Shown here piece by piece: positions 1 to 9,307 of a stretch of DNA of 64,000 nucleotides. Position numbers and translations under genes: made by a program. Location: contig JAEPNP010000004.1 in the NCBI GenBank assembly GCA_017643395.1, forward strand, positions 233,745 through 297,744. Direction: 5' to 3'. A model generated the notes under the pieces. It made no database searches. It was given only the letters and a program-made list of their open reading frames with translations, and was not told the DNA's origin. This DNA is from Rhodothermales bacterium (GTDB taxonomy: Bacteria; Bacteroidota; Rhodothermia; Rhodothermales; UBA10348). Position 1 is the first letter of the stretch, and every line of letters starts with the position of its first letter.

Positions 1-2025
1 GTCAGTCTGTCCGAAGGCCTGGATGACCTGCGCACCTCCTTCCTGGACGTTTGGTATCGAGTATTGCCTGGAGCCGGTTTCGCCCCACCCGACCCCGACT
101 GCTGCCTGATCACAGAACGTCGATGGCTGCCGATCCCGGACGACCCTGGAGACCGGTTCCGAGTCCCTGCCCTGGATATCGCCGTGCCGGATGGATGGTC
201 CGTACCCACGGCGCAGGCGCTCGCGGACACCAGCAATGTGTATCGCATCACACCGGCCCGTGCGGTCCACCTGCAGCAGCTCGGCTTTGTGGCCGGCCCC
301 TTCGAGGCGCAGGGAGAAGACGCGGTCGTCCTGCATCTGGCGCCAGGGACTGATGGGGATGCGGATCGCCTGCGAGACGACATCGCCCAGGCCCATGCCT
401 TCTTTGAGCGCCGTACGGGATTTCGCCTGCCGTGGCAGGGTCTCGCCGTGGCCCTGGTCCCCGGGTCTTCAGAACGCGTCTTGCCAGGCCTGCTGATTCT
501 GAGCCAACAACGTGTGCGCAGCGCCCGCTCCGGACTGACAGACCAGGACCTGGAGTTGGCGGCAGCCACCGCACGGCAGTGGACCCACATTGCGTTGGCA
601 CCGGACTGGTGGGCTGAACGCTGGGTGGGCGAGGCGCTCGCGGGTGCGATGGCCCTCAGCTACCTGGCGGATAGCGTGGGGCCGGCAGCGACAGTTGAGG
701 CTCGATTCGCCCTGATGGCGGCGTATCTCCAGGAAACGCGTTCCTTCCGCCGGCCCCTGGTGTGGGACCGCTACGTGCAACCGGAGGACCTGCTGGACCT
801 GCATGCGCTGGCCAAGGCCCCTCTGGTCATGTACCGGGTACTGGAGTTCGTGGGCGAGTCCGCATTCTGGGCGGATGTCAGACGTCTGCTGGCGCGGCAC
901 GGCTTTGAAGCGATTGACTCGGGCATCCTGCTCGAGGTCCTCGAGCCGGACGGGCCCGGACCGGTTGCTGCGCTTTTTGACACCTGGGTCTTCGCGGCCG
1001 GTCACCCTGAGCTGCAGGTCGCCTATCGGTGGGACGCGGACGCCGAACACACCGTGGTCGAAATCACACAGACACAGGAAGGCCCGCTGGTACCCTCCAG
1101 ATTTCCGCTGCAAACGGAGATCGAATGGCTTCCCTTTGGGGAGCCGGATCGCGCAGCCGCCACGCTGGACGAGCGCGAGGCCACGGTGGCCCTGAACACC
1201 GGTTTCGCGCCTCGGTACGTGACGCTGGACCCTGACGGACTGCTCATCGCCGAGGTGCACCCCCCGCCCGGAGATATTGCGGACGTTTCTGCGCGACTGC
1301 GCTACGGCGGGTTGGGCGTGCGACTGCGCGCAGCCGCGGACCTCAGCCGTGTTGCGGCGGATCCTGCGGCGGGCATTACGCTCCGCCTGGCCCTCCAACA
1401 GGAAGAACGCGCATCGGTCCGGGCGCGGCTGGCGGCAGCGGCGGCCTCTCTCCCGCCCTCGGCGTCCCTCACCAGCTTGCTGGCCACGCTGCTCGAGGAT
1501 TTCGACCCTGCAGTGCGTCATGCGGCTATTGGCGCCCTCGTTTCCCGGTATCCGGAAGGGGATGCCGATGGCCTGATCGAGGCGGTCGCGCAGCGCGACA
1601 CAGCCTTCGCGGTCCAGGCGGCCGCCGTGAGCTCCATGCGCGGACCGGGCGCGGAAGGCCTGGCCCGGGCTGCCCTGATCACGCCGTCCGAGGAGGGCGT
1701 AGTCAGGGCAGCAGGCCTGGCCCAACTCGTGCGCCTCGGGGTCGCTACAGCGGCCGACTTCCTCACACATACTGCGCCGGAATCGCCCGCCGAGTTCGTA
1801 CGCGATGGACTGATGCTGGCCGACGGTCTAGAGACGACCAGGCCGCTTCGCATCCGTGTGCTCGAATTGCTCGGCGCCAGGGCCTGGACTGTCAGGTGGA
1901 ACGCATGCCGACAAGCGGGACATCTGTTGATTTCCGGCAATCGGCCTGCCGTTGAACGACTGGCAGAAATGGAATCCCATGCAGGCGTGCGCGGGTGTCT
2001 GGAGGATCTGGCGGCAGGGCTCTGA
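1..2025 (+). CDS. M1 aminopeptidase-like pseudoenzyme with C-terminal HEAT-like repeats (5' end outside window)
   Basis: The frame is open from base 1, so the N terminus, probably including the beta-sandwich domain, lies outside the window; a TTG at 64 is the first start-like codon but is not convincing. The stretch coded at about 540-680 aligns without gaps to the M1 zinc site: the Q-W, W-W and W-x-x-E positions match. The HExxH residues, however, read A-A-T-A-R (about 556-575), so both zinc histidines and the catalytic Glu are lost; only the third-ligand Glu remains, in WVGEALA. Further downstream, the region coded at 800-1010 (LVMYRVLEFVGESAFW, then FDTWVFAAGHPEL) follows the usual M1 helical domain. 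From about 1440 to the end it becomes Ala/Leu-rich helical repeats resembling HEAT repeats. A scaffold or binding role is inferred. No signal peptide can be judged. Confidence 0.8.
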   Translation, partial: VSLSEGLDDLRTSFLDVWYRVLPGAGFAPPDPDCCLITERRWLPIPDDPGDRFRVPALDIAVPDGWSVPTAQALADTSNVYRITPARAVHLQQLGFVAGPFEAQGEDAVVLHLAPGTDGDADRLRDDIAQAHAFFERRTGFRLPWQGLAVALVPGSSERVLPGLLILSQQRVRSARSGLTDQDLELAAATARQWTHIALAPDWWAERWVGEALAGAMALSYLADSVGPAATVEARFALMAAYLQETRSFRRPLVWDRYVQPEDLLDLHALAKAPLVMYRVLEFVGESAFWADVRRLLARHGFEAIDSGILLEVLEPDGPGPVAALFDTWVFAAGHPELQVAYRWDADAEHTVVEITQTQEGPLVPSRFPLQTEIEWLPFGEPDRAAATLDEREATVALNTGFAPRYVTLDPDGLLIAEVHPPPGDIADVSARLRYGGLGVRLRAAADLSRVAADPAAGITLRLALQQEERASVRARLAAAAASLPPSASLTSLLATLLEDFDPAVRHAAIGALVSRYPEGDADGLIEAVAQRDTAFAVQAAAVSSMRGPGAEGLARAALITPSEEGVVRAAGLAQLVRLGVATAADFLTHTAPESPAEFVRDGLMLADGLETTRPLRIRVLELLGARAWTVRWNACRQAGHLLISGNRPAVERLAEMESHAGVRGCLEDLAAGL

Positions 2026-2194
2026 GACTGGTTTGTTGCCGCTCGGACCGCCCCGGCGTGACTGCAACTCGCGCCATGGGCCGCACCATTCAGGTCAATT
2101 CACTTTGCAGGGGTCAGGGGCTGCCCTACCCTCTTTTTGCGAAGTCCCCCGACGGGCGCTTCCGTCCCAAACGTTCCATTTTCAGCGAAACGAT

Positions 2195-2455
2195 ATGCAA
2201 GCCGTGGCTGATACGGACCTCAAGAATCCGCTTTCCGGCCTGATAAGCGACGAGGTCTACAGCGTCCTCGAAGATCACAATCTCCTTAGCGAAAAGGGCG
2301 TGCGTGATTTCCAGATCCGGCAGCGTTTCCGAAGGATGCGTGACCAAAACGTCACCGCCTACGACGCCATCGAGAATCTGCGAGAATCCTACCCCTACCT
2401 GCAGTTCGATACGATCCGGAAGATCGTCTACAAACTGAACGGCAAACGCCACTAG
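2195..2455 (+). CDS. small conserved helical protein of unknown function (86 aa)
   Basis: An 86-residue reading frame starting ATGCAAGCC; the longer upstream extension of this frame has no coding look and crosses a probable promoter region. The protein is charged and predicted all-helical, with paired segments (SDEVYSVLEDHNLL, DFQIRQRFRRMR, YDAIENLRESYPYLQFD, IRKIVYKL). It has no signal peptide, membrane segment or cysteine. The composition and size suggest a small DNA- or RNA-binding or adaptor protein, but I do not recognise a named family. It lies alone between the M1-like gene and the convergent rlmB gene. Confidence that it is a real gene rests on its codon-consistent, low-glycine composition. 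Confidence 0.6.
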   Translation: MQAVADTDLKNPLSGLISDEVYSVLEDHNLLSEKGVRDFQIRQRFRRMRDQNVTAYDAIENLRESYPYLQFDTIRKIVYKLNGKRH

Positions 2456-2540
2456 AAGCCCGGTCGACGGCGTCCCACCGCCCTGTCAAAGGGCCCTCTC
2501 TCGGACGACGCACTTCCCTCCCTTGGGACGCTCTCGACTT

Positions 2541-3314
2541 TCAAGGCTTGTCGCGGCCACGCACCGCGGCGAACAGGAGAATCCCGGCCGCAACCGACAC
2601 ATTGAGCGACTCGGCTGGACCGCGCATGGGGATTGACACCCGATAATCGCATGCCTTTGCGACACCTGCGCGCATGCCTTCCCCCTCGCTGCCCATGACC
2701 AGCGCTGTGGGACGGTCCCAATCCATAGTCCAGACCGTTTCCTCTCCTCCTCCGTCCGCGCCGGCGACCCAGTAGCCTCGCTCCTTCAGCTGCTGGATCA
2801 CATCCGTCACGTTGTCCACCCGGGCGATGGGGATGCGGCGTGCCGTGCCGGCACTTGTTTTGATCACCGCCGTGTTCACTCCGGCCGATCCACGGGTCGG
2901 CAGGATGACACCGCTGACGCCTGCGGCGACGGCAGAGCGCAGAATGGCTCCGAGGTTATGCGAATCCTGGACCCCGTCCAGGATGAGGACCAGCGGCTTG
3001 CTGGACTTCACCGCATCATGATCCGGCGCAATCTCCCGCAGCATCTCGTCGACGTCGCGGTACGCGACTTCGGCGACCACGGCGGCACAGCCTTGATGGT
3101 TGACACCGGGAGCCAGCCGCTCAAGACGCTGTCCGGGGACCGACTGCACGGGGGTGCCCGACTGCTTCGCCAACGTGCGCAGCTGGGCAGCCACCCTCCC
3201 GTCCATGCCGTTCTGGAGGTAGAGCTTCTCCAACTGCTGACCACGCTCGAGGGCTTCCCGCACCGGGTTTCTGCCCGCGATTACGGTGGCTTCAGGCTGC
3301 TTTTTTCGGGCCAC
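2541..3314 (-). CDS. rlmB: 23S rRNA 2'-O-methyltransferase RlmB-type (TrmH/SpoU family)
   Basis: A 257-residue SpoU-family methyltransferase that transfers a methyl group from AdoMet to a ribose 2'-OH. The N-terminal part (IAGRNPVREALERG) is the L30e-like substrate-binding domain typical of RlmB. The three SpoU motifs are present: DGVQDSHNLGAILRSA (near residue 112), LVMGSEGEGM (near 205) and IPMRGPAESLNVSVAAGI (near 227), forming the trefoil-knot cofactor site. Length is normal for RlmB, which methylates the 23S rRNA G2251 equivalent; the exact nucleotide is inferred from family. The start is GTG (complement of 3312-3314); only about 22 bp separate it from the likely start of the divergent gene at 3337. 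Confidence 0.88.
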   Translation of the reverse strand: MARKKQPEATVIAGRNPVREALERGQQLEKLYLQNGMDGRVAAQLRTLAKQSGTPVQSVPGQRLERLAPGVNHQGCAAVVAEVAYRDVDEMLREIAPDHDAVKSSKPLVLILDGVQDSHNLGAILRSAVAAGVSGVILPTRGSAGVNTAVIKTSAGTARRIPIARVDNVTDVIQQLKERGYWVAGADGGGEETVWTMDWDRPTALVMGSEGEGMRAGVAKACDYRVSIPMRGPAESLNVSVAAGILLFAAVRGRDKP

Positions 3315-3336
3315 GATGGGGCTCGTATACTGGTTG

Positions 3337-4209
3337 ATGCTGACCGATCAACTTACGATCTCCTGCCGCTCGAACACCGCCCCGCTCCGCGAGGCACTGA
3401 TGAAACATCCGGACGCGGCATGGACCCAGGTCCACCGGGACTGGCAAACGCTGGGTTTCGTATCGGAGCCGGACCTACAGGCCGCCGGCCGGGAGTTTGA
3501 CGCGCTTGTGGCGCTCCTCGAGGCGGAAGGCGTGCGGGTCAGCCTTCTGCAGGGCAATGACTCCACAGATGCGGACAGCCTGTACACGCACGACCCCGGA
3601 ACGACCATAGGTCACGGCCTGGTACTGGGAAGCATGGGAAAGCCCAACCGGCGTCACGAGCCGGCTGCACTGCTCACCTGGGCACGGGAAGCAGGGGTCG
3701 ATGTACTGGGCGCCGTTGAAGCTCCAGGACTGTTGGAAGGAGGTGATCTGATCTGGCTCGACCACAAGACCGTTGCACTTGGCATCGGATTCCGGTCCAA
3801 CGAATCCGGGGCGCGACAACTCGAGGAACTGACCGGACTGAAGGTGATCCGCGTGCCCTTGCCGTGGTTTCAGGGACCCGGCGATGTGCTTCACCTCATG
3901 TCTCTGATATCGCCTCTGGCCGAAGACCTGGCGCTGGTCCATCGCCCGTTGCTGCCGGTCCCGTTTCTTCAGGAGCTTCAGGCACGAGGAATCCGCACCG
4001 TAGACCTCCCGCCTCACGAATACGACTCACTGGGCTGTAATGTGCTCGCGCTCGCACCGCGGCGCTGCCTGATGGTGCACGGTAATCCAGACACGAGAGC
4101 CGTTCTGGAATCGGCCGGGTGTGAGGTGCTGACTTTTCAGGGGGATGAAATCGCTCGAAAAGGATTGGGTGGCCCCACCTGCCTCACTCGGCCGCTGGTG
4201 CGGGGCTGA
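3337..4209 (+). CDS. amidinotransferase-superfamily hydrolase, dimethylarginine dimethylaminohydrolase-like
   Basis: About 290 residues with the pentein fold signature of the DDAH/arginine deiminase superfamily. A GGDLIW segment follows PGLLE near the middle, the region PGDVLHLMSLISPL holds the likely catalytic His, and GGPTCLTRPL at the C terminus holds the likely nucleophilic Cys. Enzymes of this group hydrolyse guanidino groups, for example dimethylarginine to citrulline and dimethylamine; the true substrate is not visible from sequence. The ATG at 3337 (MLTDQLTISC) is chosen because it avoids overlap with divergent rlmB; an in-frame ATG at 3316 is possible. The gene is convergent with the MFS gene, with stop codons 2 nt apart. 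Confidence 0.8.
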   Translation: MLTDQLTISCRSNTAPLREALMKHPDAAWTQVHRDWQTLGFVSEPDLQAAGREFDALVALLEAEGVRVSLLQGNDSTDADSLYTHDPGTTIGHGLVLGSMGKPNRRHEPAALLTWAREAGVDVLGAVEAPGLLEGGDLIWLDHKTVALGIGFRSNESGARQLEELTGLKVIRVPLPWFQGPGDVLHLMSLISPLAEDLALVHRPLLPVPFLQELQARGIRTVDLPPHEYDSLGCNVLALAPRRCLMVHGNPDTRAVLESAGCEVLTFQGDEIARKGLGGPTCLTRPLVRG

Positions 4210-4211
4210 GG

Positions 4212-5414
4212 CTACCGGTTTCCGCCGGCCATGCGCGCGGCAGCGGGCAGACGGCGCAGTCTGAGCATGCTGGCCGTACCGAACAGGGGACCCAATGCCA
4301 GGACCGCCAGAGCGATACCCCATCCCGGCCCCTCGGCAAGTACCGGAGTCAGACGCAGGGTCACCAGGGTCAGCAGAAATCCGATGCTGGTCTGTACCGT
4401 CAGCGCGGTACCGACGTAACGCCGGTCCGCCAACTCGCTGACCGCGGCGGAAAACTGGGCTGAATCGGCTATCACGGCGAAACCCCAAACCATGGCGACC
4501 GCCGTCAGCAAGCCGGGCGCGGCGAAGAGGAATCCAGCCACCAGTGCACAGGCGCCAGACAGCACCATGGCCGCCGACGTCACGCGCGTGCGTCCCCATC
4601 GATCAGCCCATCGCCCGGCCAACGCACATGAAATGCCACCGGACGCCATCATGAAGAAGGCGGCCAGCCGCGCCGCGCCCGGCGACCATCCGGCTGCCGC
4701 GTAGCTCTCCAGCAGCAGGACCGGGACCCAGGCCCAAACCGCGTACAGCTCCCACATGTGGCCGAAGTAACCAAAGTTCGCCAGTCGTGTTGGGCGATGG
4801 GTGAGTCCGGCAAGCGCCTGCGTCCAGTCGAAGGGGGCCGATCGCGCGACGTGCGGCCCCATGCGCACAAAACCGAAGCACAGGATCGCTGCGACCACCG
4901 AGCATGCGGAGGTCGCCCACATCACGGAGCGCCACGGCGGCAGCCCCCCTCCGACGGCATTGAGAAGATGAGGGGCGGCCGAGCCGACCGCGAGCGCGCC
5001 GACCAGCACTCCGATCCACAATCCCCGGTCAAGTCTCGTCCACGACGCGACGATTTTCATTCCGGGCGGATAGACAAGCGCCAGAAACGCTCCCGTCAGA
5101 AATCGGAGGCCTATGGCACCCCCGGCCGCGCTTGCGACCAGGGGTATGAGGCCATTGCTCACCGCCGCACCAAGCGCACCCACGGCAATGACTCGGGGAG
5201 CCGGCCAGCGATCCGGCAGGTTTCCGAACGCCGAGAGCACCGCGCCCACCACGAACCCCAGCTGCACACTCATGGTCATCCAGGCTGCTCCGGACGCGTT
5301 CAGGTTCCACTCGACCTCCAACTGGGGAACGAGCGCGGACGCGGAGAACCACACGCCCATCGCCAGCAGTTCGGCGCCGGCAAGCAACATGAGTTGTGGA
5401 GTTTTCCCAGACAT
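4212..5414 (-). CDS. MFS transporter, about 12 transmembrane segments
   Basis: A 400-residue inner-membrane protein with the major facilitator pattern: two halves of about six hydrophobic helices separated by a loop near residue 200 (VRMGPHVARSAPFDW). A loop 2-3 motif is present in weak form (GNLPDRWPAPR), and the repeated motif in the second half (GRWADRWGRTR) is clearer. The N terminus (MLLAGAELLAMGVWFSASALVPQL) resembles the CynX/nitrate-type MFS branch. Substrate cannot be predicted. The gene stands between a terminator at 5437-5467 and the convergent DDAH-like gene, so it probably has its own promoter or depends on read-through. Confidence 0.85.
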   Translation of the reverse strand: MSGKTPQLMLLAGAELLAMGVWFSASALVPQLEVEWNLNASGAAWMTMSVQLGFVVGAVLSAFGNLPDRWPAPRVIAVGALGAAVSNGLIPLVASAAGGAIGLRFLTGAFLALVYPPGMKIVASWTRLDRGLWIGVLVGALAVGSAAPHLLNAVGGGLPPWRSVMWATSACSVVAAILCFGFVRMGPHVARSAPFDWTQALAGLTHRPTRLANFGYFGHMWELYAVWAWVPVLLLESYAAAGWSPGAARLAAFFMMASGGISCALAGRWADRWGRTRVTSAAMVLSGACALVAGFLFAAPGLLTAVAMVWGFAVIADSAQFSAAVSELADRRYVGTALTVQTSIGFLLTLVTLRLTPVLAEGPGWGIALAVLALGPLFGTASMLRLRRLPAAARMAGGNR

Positions 5415-5436
5415 CTGGCAGCAGGGGCAAACGAAA

Positions 5437-5467
5437 GCGGGGTCGCCGAACAGTTCGGCGACCCCGC
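5437..5467 (-). terminator. intrinsic terminator, 14-bp perfect stem
   Basis: The left arm GCGGGGTCGCCGAA (5437-5450) pairs perfectly with 5454-5467 around a 3-nt loop. On the minus strand the stem is followed by TTTCGTTTG. It lies 20 bp past the stop of the metalloprotease gene and closes the minus-strand envelope block. Confidence 0.85.
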
Positions 5468-5487
5468 AAACTCGGCAACAGGCCTGA

Positions 5488-7968
5488 TCAGTCGTCCGTA
5501 TCGAGGATCGCCTCGATACGGGCTTCCACGTCCCGGAGATGGAGCCTCGTCGTGCGATCGCGCGTCCGGGTCAATGCCCGGCCCACGTCCCGATTGATCT
5601 CCTCGAGCTCGCCGCGCACGTAGGCCCGGATGTCGCTCTGGCTGACGGAAATGGGTGCAAACCCGAAGGACGCGAAGAAGCTCGGCACCGGCGGAGCCTC
5701 ATTCTCCATCAGGTACTCGAGACGCGCCAAATGGCCCCGCTGCAGGTTGCGACGGAACGTCGAGATCGGCTCGCCTCCGTCCAGCTCACGCCAGATGGAA
5801 GTCCGGAGGTCGCCGAACATCTCGCCGACGGTGTAGGTGTCGTCCATCATCACCTCAGCCTCGATCATGCGACCGAGCCGCTGCGGATCGAGTAGACGAT
5901 TGACCGCGCCGACCTGAAAACGACGGATCCGGTCGACCGCACCCACGCCCTCGACGCGGCGCAGCACGTCCTGGTTCAGCATCCAGTCCGGAGTGGTGAA
6001 CACCTGGCGATCCAGCCAATCCATGGCGGCACGCTGCTTGTCCTCCGCGGCCATCTCGTGCACGGGACCCTCCTGATCGTACGTCTTGGGCGTGGTCAGC
6101 ATGCCGCCGACCCAGGCACCTACGTGCCCCACGTAGCGGTTCCACTGGCCCGCCACATTGCCGTACAGTTCGTTCAGGTCTCCGTAGTCCTTCGCCTCTT
6201 CCTCGGTCCATTCCACGAGGTTGTCGAGAATGCGCTTGAGGTTCTCCACGCCGAGGTCGGACGCATAGACCGCATCGTCGCCGAGGTCTTCGTTCTGATT
6301 GCGTGGATCAATGCGCGGTCCCTGAGCGCCATAGAAGTAGCGCGGATCGTCTGCGCGCTCCACCACCCAGTCGTTGAGAAACTTGCGTTCCTCGTCCGGG
6401 TCGTCCATGCCGGTCCATGAGTACCCCCACTTGGCATTCCAGTCATCGTACTCGCCGAGCTTGGCGTAAAAATTGGTCACGCCGTCCCCCGGCTGAGCGA
6501 TGTAGTTGAACCGGGCATAGTCCATGATGGACGGGGCGGTGCCGTGCGTCGCCGTAAAGGTCGGGGAACGCAGGGAGTCCACCGGGTAGCCGTAGCTGAC
6601 GCCCCAGTTGTGTGGGAAGCCCAGCGTGTGTCCGACTTCGTGCGCCGACACGAAACGGATGAGCTCGCCCATCACCTCATCGTCAAACTCCACGCTGCGG
6701 GCATCAGGATTGACGGCTGCGGTTTGCACAAAGAACCAATTCCGCAGCAGGTTCATGACGTTGTGGAACCAGCCGATGTCGGACTCCAGGATTTCGCCCG
6801 TGCGGGGATCGTGCACGTGAGGGCCGTAGGCATTCTGCACGTCCGATGCGAAGTACCGGATCACCGAATAGCGCACATCTTCCGGGCTGAATTCGGGGTC
6901 TTCCTCTTCCGTCGGTGGGTCCATGCCCATGATGGCGTTCGAGAAGCCGGCGGCCTCGAAGGCACGCTGCCAGTCATCCACGCCCTGCTTGAGGTAAGGG
7001 CGCCACTTCTCGGGGGTGGCCGGATCGATGTAGTAGACAATCGGCTTTACCGGGTCTACCAGTTCGCCGCGAGCGTAAGCCTCAGGATCGGAGGGCTCGA
7101 GGCGCCAGCGCGTGATGTAGCAACGCTGCTCGGCTTTCTGGGCATCGCGGCCGTAGTCGGTCAGCTGCACGCTGAAGAACCCAACGCGCGCATCGCACAG
7201 ACGCGGAGTCATGGGGTCCTCCGGCAACTCGATCATCGACTGGTTCATCTCCAGGGAGATGGCACCTGTCGAGGACTGGCTGGGAGGCTGGCTGGCCTCG
7301 TAGGTCAGCACATGCCGCACTTCGATGTTCTGCGGGTACGACTTGGCCGACACCAGGTACGTGCGACTGCCGTCTACCCGTCGCACCTGGTAGTTGGAGC
7401 GCCGTCCCCGCTGCAATCCGAGCGAGGGCACATCGGACGTGAACAGGTTCGACACGTCGATCACAACGCCGGTGGTATCCTCATTGTAGGCCTTGATGTC
7501 GAACGACATGATGATGGGCTCGAAATTCGAGTTCAGCACCGCCTGGTAGATGGGCTCATCCTCGCTCGCCACGTTCTGGTAGGCCACCGTGCGCAGCAGC
7601 ACATTGTCGTCCACGCGCTCCCAGCGAACGACCTGGGTGTTTGCCTTTTCGCCACCGTACCCAATGTTGTCCGCGGTCTTGGCGATTCGGGTTACGAGCA
7701 GCAGTTCGCGCCCCAGCAGGTCGTCAGGAATCTCGTAGTACAGGGTCTGGTCATCCCGGTACACGTTGAAGAGGCCTTCGTCAGAGTCGAAGTCGTCCTT
7801 GATGACGTCCTTGAAAGCCTTGGGACCGTCGCCGTTGTCACCACCGCGGGTCGGGCGCTGGGGCGTCGTCTGCTCAGCGGCCGCCGTATCCGGCGTGGCT
7901 GACTTCTGAAACGTGCTACAGCCTGCCATGAGAAAGATGGTCAGGCAGACTGCTGTCAATCGCGTCAT
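5488..7968 (-). CDS. zinc-dependent metalloprotease lipoprotein (DUF5117/DUF4953 type, metzincin)
   Basis: An 826-residue lipoprotein: the signal peptide ends at a lipobox, LMAGC, near residue 16, followed by a Thr/Ala/Gln-rich linker. The zinc site HEVGHTLGFPH (near residue 442) fits the metzincin pattern HExxHxxGxxH, and a Met-turn SIMDYAR lies about 40 residues later. The large N-terminal part matches the DUF5117/DUF5118 architecture common in Bacteroidota. The likely role is proteolysis at the outer membrane or periplasm; substrate unknown. The start is the ATG at 7968. It is the last gene of a minus-strand envelope block and is followed by a strong terminator. Confidence 0.87.
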   Translation of the reverse strand: MTRLTAVCLTIFLMAGCSTFQKSATPDTAAAEQTTPQRPTRGGDNGDGPKAFKDVIKDDFDSDEGLFNVYRDDQTLYYEIPDDLLGRELLLVTRIAKTADNIGYGGEKANTQVVRWERVDDNVLLRTVAYQNVASEDEPIYQAVLNSNFEPIIMSFDIKAYNEDTTGVVIDVSNLFTSDVPSLGLQRGRRSNYQVRRVDGSRTYLVSAKSYPQNIEVRHVLTYEASQPPSQSSTGAISLEMNQSMIELPEDPMTPRLCDARVGFFSVQLTDYGRDAQKAEQRCYITRWRLEPSDPEAYARGELVDPVKPIVYYIDPATPEKWRPYLKQGVDDWQRAFEAAGFSNAIMGMDPPTEEEDPEFSPEDVRYSVIRYFASDVQNAYGPHVHDPRTGEILESDIGWFHNVMNLLRNWFFVQTAAVNPDARSVEFDDEVMGELIRFVSAHEVGHTLGFPHNWGVSYGYPVDSLRSPTFTATHGTAPSIMDYARFNYIAQPGDGVTNFYAKLGEYDDWNAKWGYSWTGMDDPDEERKFLNDWVVERADDPRYFYGAQGPRIDPRNQNEDLGDDAVYASDLGVENLKRILDNLVEWTEEEAKDYGDLNELYGNVAGQWNRYVGHVGAWVGGMLTTPKTYDQEGPVHEMAAEDKQRAAMDWLDRQVFTTPDWMLNQDVLRRVEGVGAVDRIRRFQVGAVNRLLDPQRLGRMIEAEVMMDDTYTVGEMFGDLRTSIWRELDGGEPISTFRRNLQRGHLARLEYLMENEAPPVPSFFASFGFAPISVSQSDIRAYVRGELEEINRDVGRALTRTRDRTTRLHLRDVEARIEAILDTDD

Positions 7969-8017
7969 GTCTGGTTCGTTTGGGATCTGGATGGGAGTTA
8001 GCGTACTAGAATAGCCC

Positions 8018-9307
8018 TCAACGAGCTACAACGGAAACGGCTGAAATCAGGCGGTCGCTGCCCACTCGGATGTCGTCGAAGTAGACGAAGGCCGTAATGG
8101 TATTGTCAAAGCGTGGGGATGCGCCGCGGGAGGCCCGCGCGGTGGCCGGGTCGGAAAAGGCGTAGCGGTACTCGTAGCTCCCCTGCTTCAGCAGCAGAGT
8201 CGCTTCATACCGGCCTCGTTCGGGTACCCAGGTCATGCGGTTTTCGTCCCGGGCCTGCCAGGCGGAGAAGCCGCCGATCACCGTCACGCTGCCCGATACC
8301 GGCAGTTCGTTCTCCGGCACCAGCGAAAAGGTGACTTCGACGTATTCCGCCCCGGTGCCCGCCTCCGGCAGATTGCGACTCGCCTGGTCCACCACGATCT
8401 GGCCATTCTGCAGGGGTGCGGTGGCCGTGCCGGGAAAGCGGAAATAGTCGGGTTCCAGGAGAACGTGATAGGGCACGTCCAGCAGGTCCACGCGCTCGAT
8501 CCGACCGCCGGGCCGCAAGTCCGAGACATCCACGAAATAGTCCGAAGCATCGGCAAGAAAGGACTCTCGCGGCTCCAGGTAGTAGCGCAGGGCGGGCTGG
8601 TAGTCCAGAGCGGGATCATCCGTGCAGCGCGCTCCGGGAATCTGACCGTTCCTCAGGAAACACACCGAGTAGTCGAAGGCGGAGGTGGCCGCGGCATTCG
8701 GCGGCGTAAAGCGAACGGCGGGCTGTACCGCTGGAAACGGCTCCCCGATCACGCGGACCTCATCCAGCACGAAGTCCAGCGGCGTGCTTTGTTCGGTCAC
8801 GTGGAACGGCCGCTCAAACAGTGGCTGCTCTTCCATCCCCTGCTCCGTGACCCGAATGACGTAGTTGCCGCTGAGGCGGAAGTCGATGGTCTCGTTCGGG
8901 AAGACGTAGCGGTAGTGCACATAGGGCACGTGGGTAGCCCGCGAAGACTGGTAGTCGAACAACTGGTCTCGCTGAAACGACGTCAGATACTCCGCCGGTA
9001 CCAGATCGCGCCGCCAGGTGCGGTCCGCGTGGTAGAAGTAGACCGATAACGGACGGGGGTCATTGCCCATCACGTCGAAGGCCAGGGTCAGCGACTGCCC
9101 CCTCCCCATGGGCAGGATGGGCAATCCGGACTCGTCGCCCGTGCGATACAACTGCACGGTGCGCACCGAAGACGCTTCCGGAGCAAGCTGCAGGCCGGGA
9201 GCGTCCACCCGAGGAGGCGATCTCCTTTCCTCACCGGCCCTGCCTGCCTCCTCCGCGGAGGCGCAGCCGGAGAGCAAGAGGACGACCAGAACCAGACTAC
9301 GCGTCAT
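8018..9307 (-). CDS. type IX secretion system plug-domain lipoprotein (DUF5103)
   Basis: A 429-residue lipoprotein with lipobox LLLSGC near residue 15. It has the DUF5103 pattern: an N-terminal beta-domain (TVQLYRTGDESGLPILPMG, LTLAFDVMGNDPRPLSVYFYHADRTW), a middle strand-rich domain, and a C-terminal immunoglobulin-like or carbohydrate-module-like domain (VIGGFSAWQ, RYEATLLLKQGSYEYRYAF). In Flavobacterium the related Plug protein closes the periplasmic side of the SprA translocon; that role is known for the family and inferred here. No other T9SS component is in the window. Its start overlaps the stop of the upstream membrane protease by 4 bp, indicating translational coupling. Confidence 0.82.
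   Translation of the reverse strand: MTRSLVLVVLLLSGCASAEEAGRAGEERRSPPRVDAPGLQLAPEASSVRTVQLYRTGDESGLPILPMGRGQSLTLAFDVMGNDPRPLSVYFYHADRTWRRDLVPAEYLTSFQRDQLFDYQSSRATHVPYVHYRYVFPNETIDFRLSGNYVIRVTEQGMEEQPLFERPFHVTEQSTPLDFVLDEVRVIGEPFPAVQPAVRFTPPNAAATSAFDYSVCFLRNGQIPGARCTDDPALDYQPALRYYLEPRESFLADASDYFVDVSDLRPGGRIERVDLLDVPYHVLLEPDYFRFPGTATAPLQNGQIVVDQASRNLPEAGTGAEYVEVTFSLVPENELPVSGSVTVIGGFSAWQARDENRMTWVPERGRYEATLLLKQGSYEYRYAFSDPATARASRGASPRFDNTITAFVYFDDIRVGSDRLISAVSVVAR

Noticed and set aside
6544-7902. 452-codon open frame on the plus strand
   Set aside because: Antisense to the metalloprotease gene and typical GC-rich shadow sequence.
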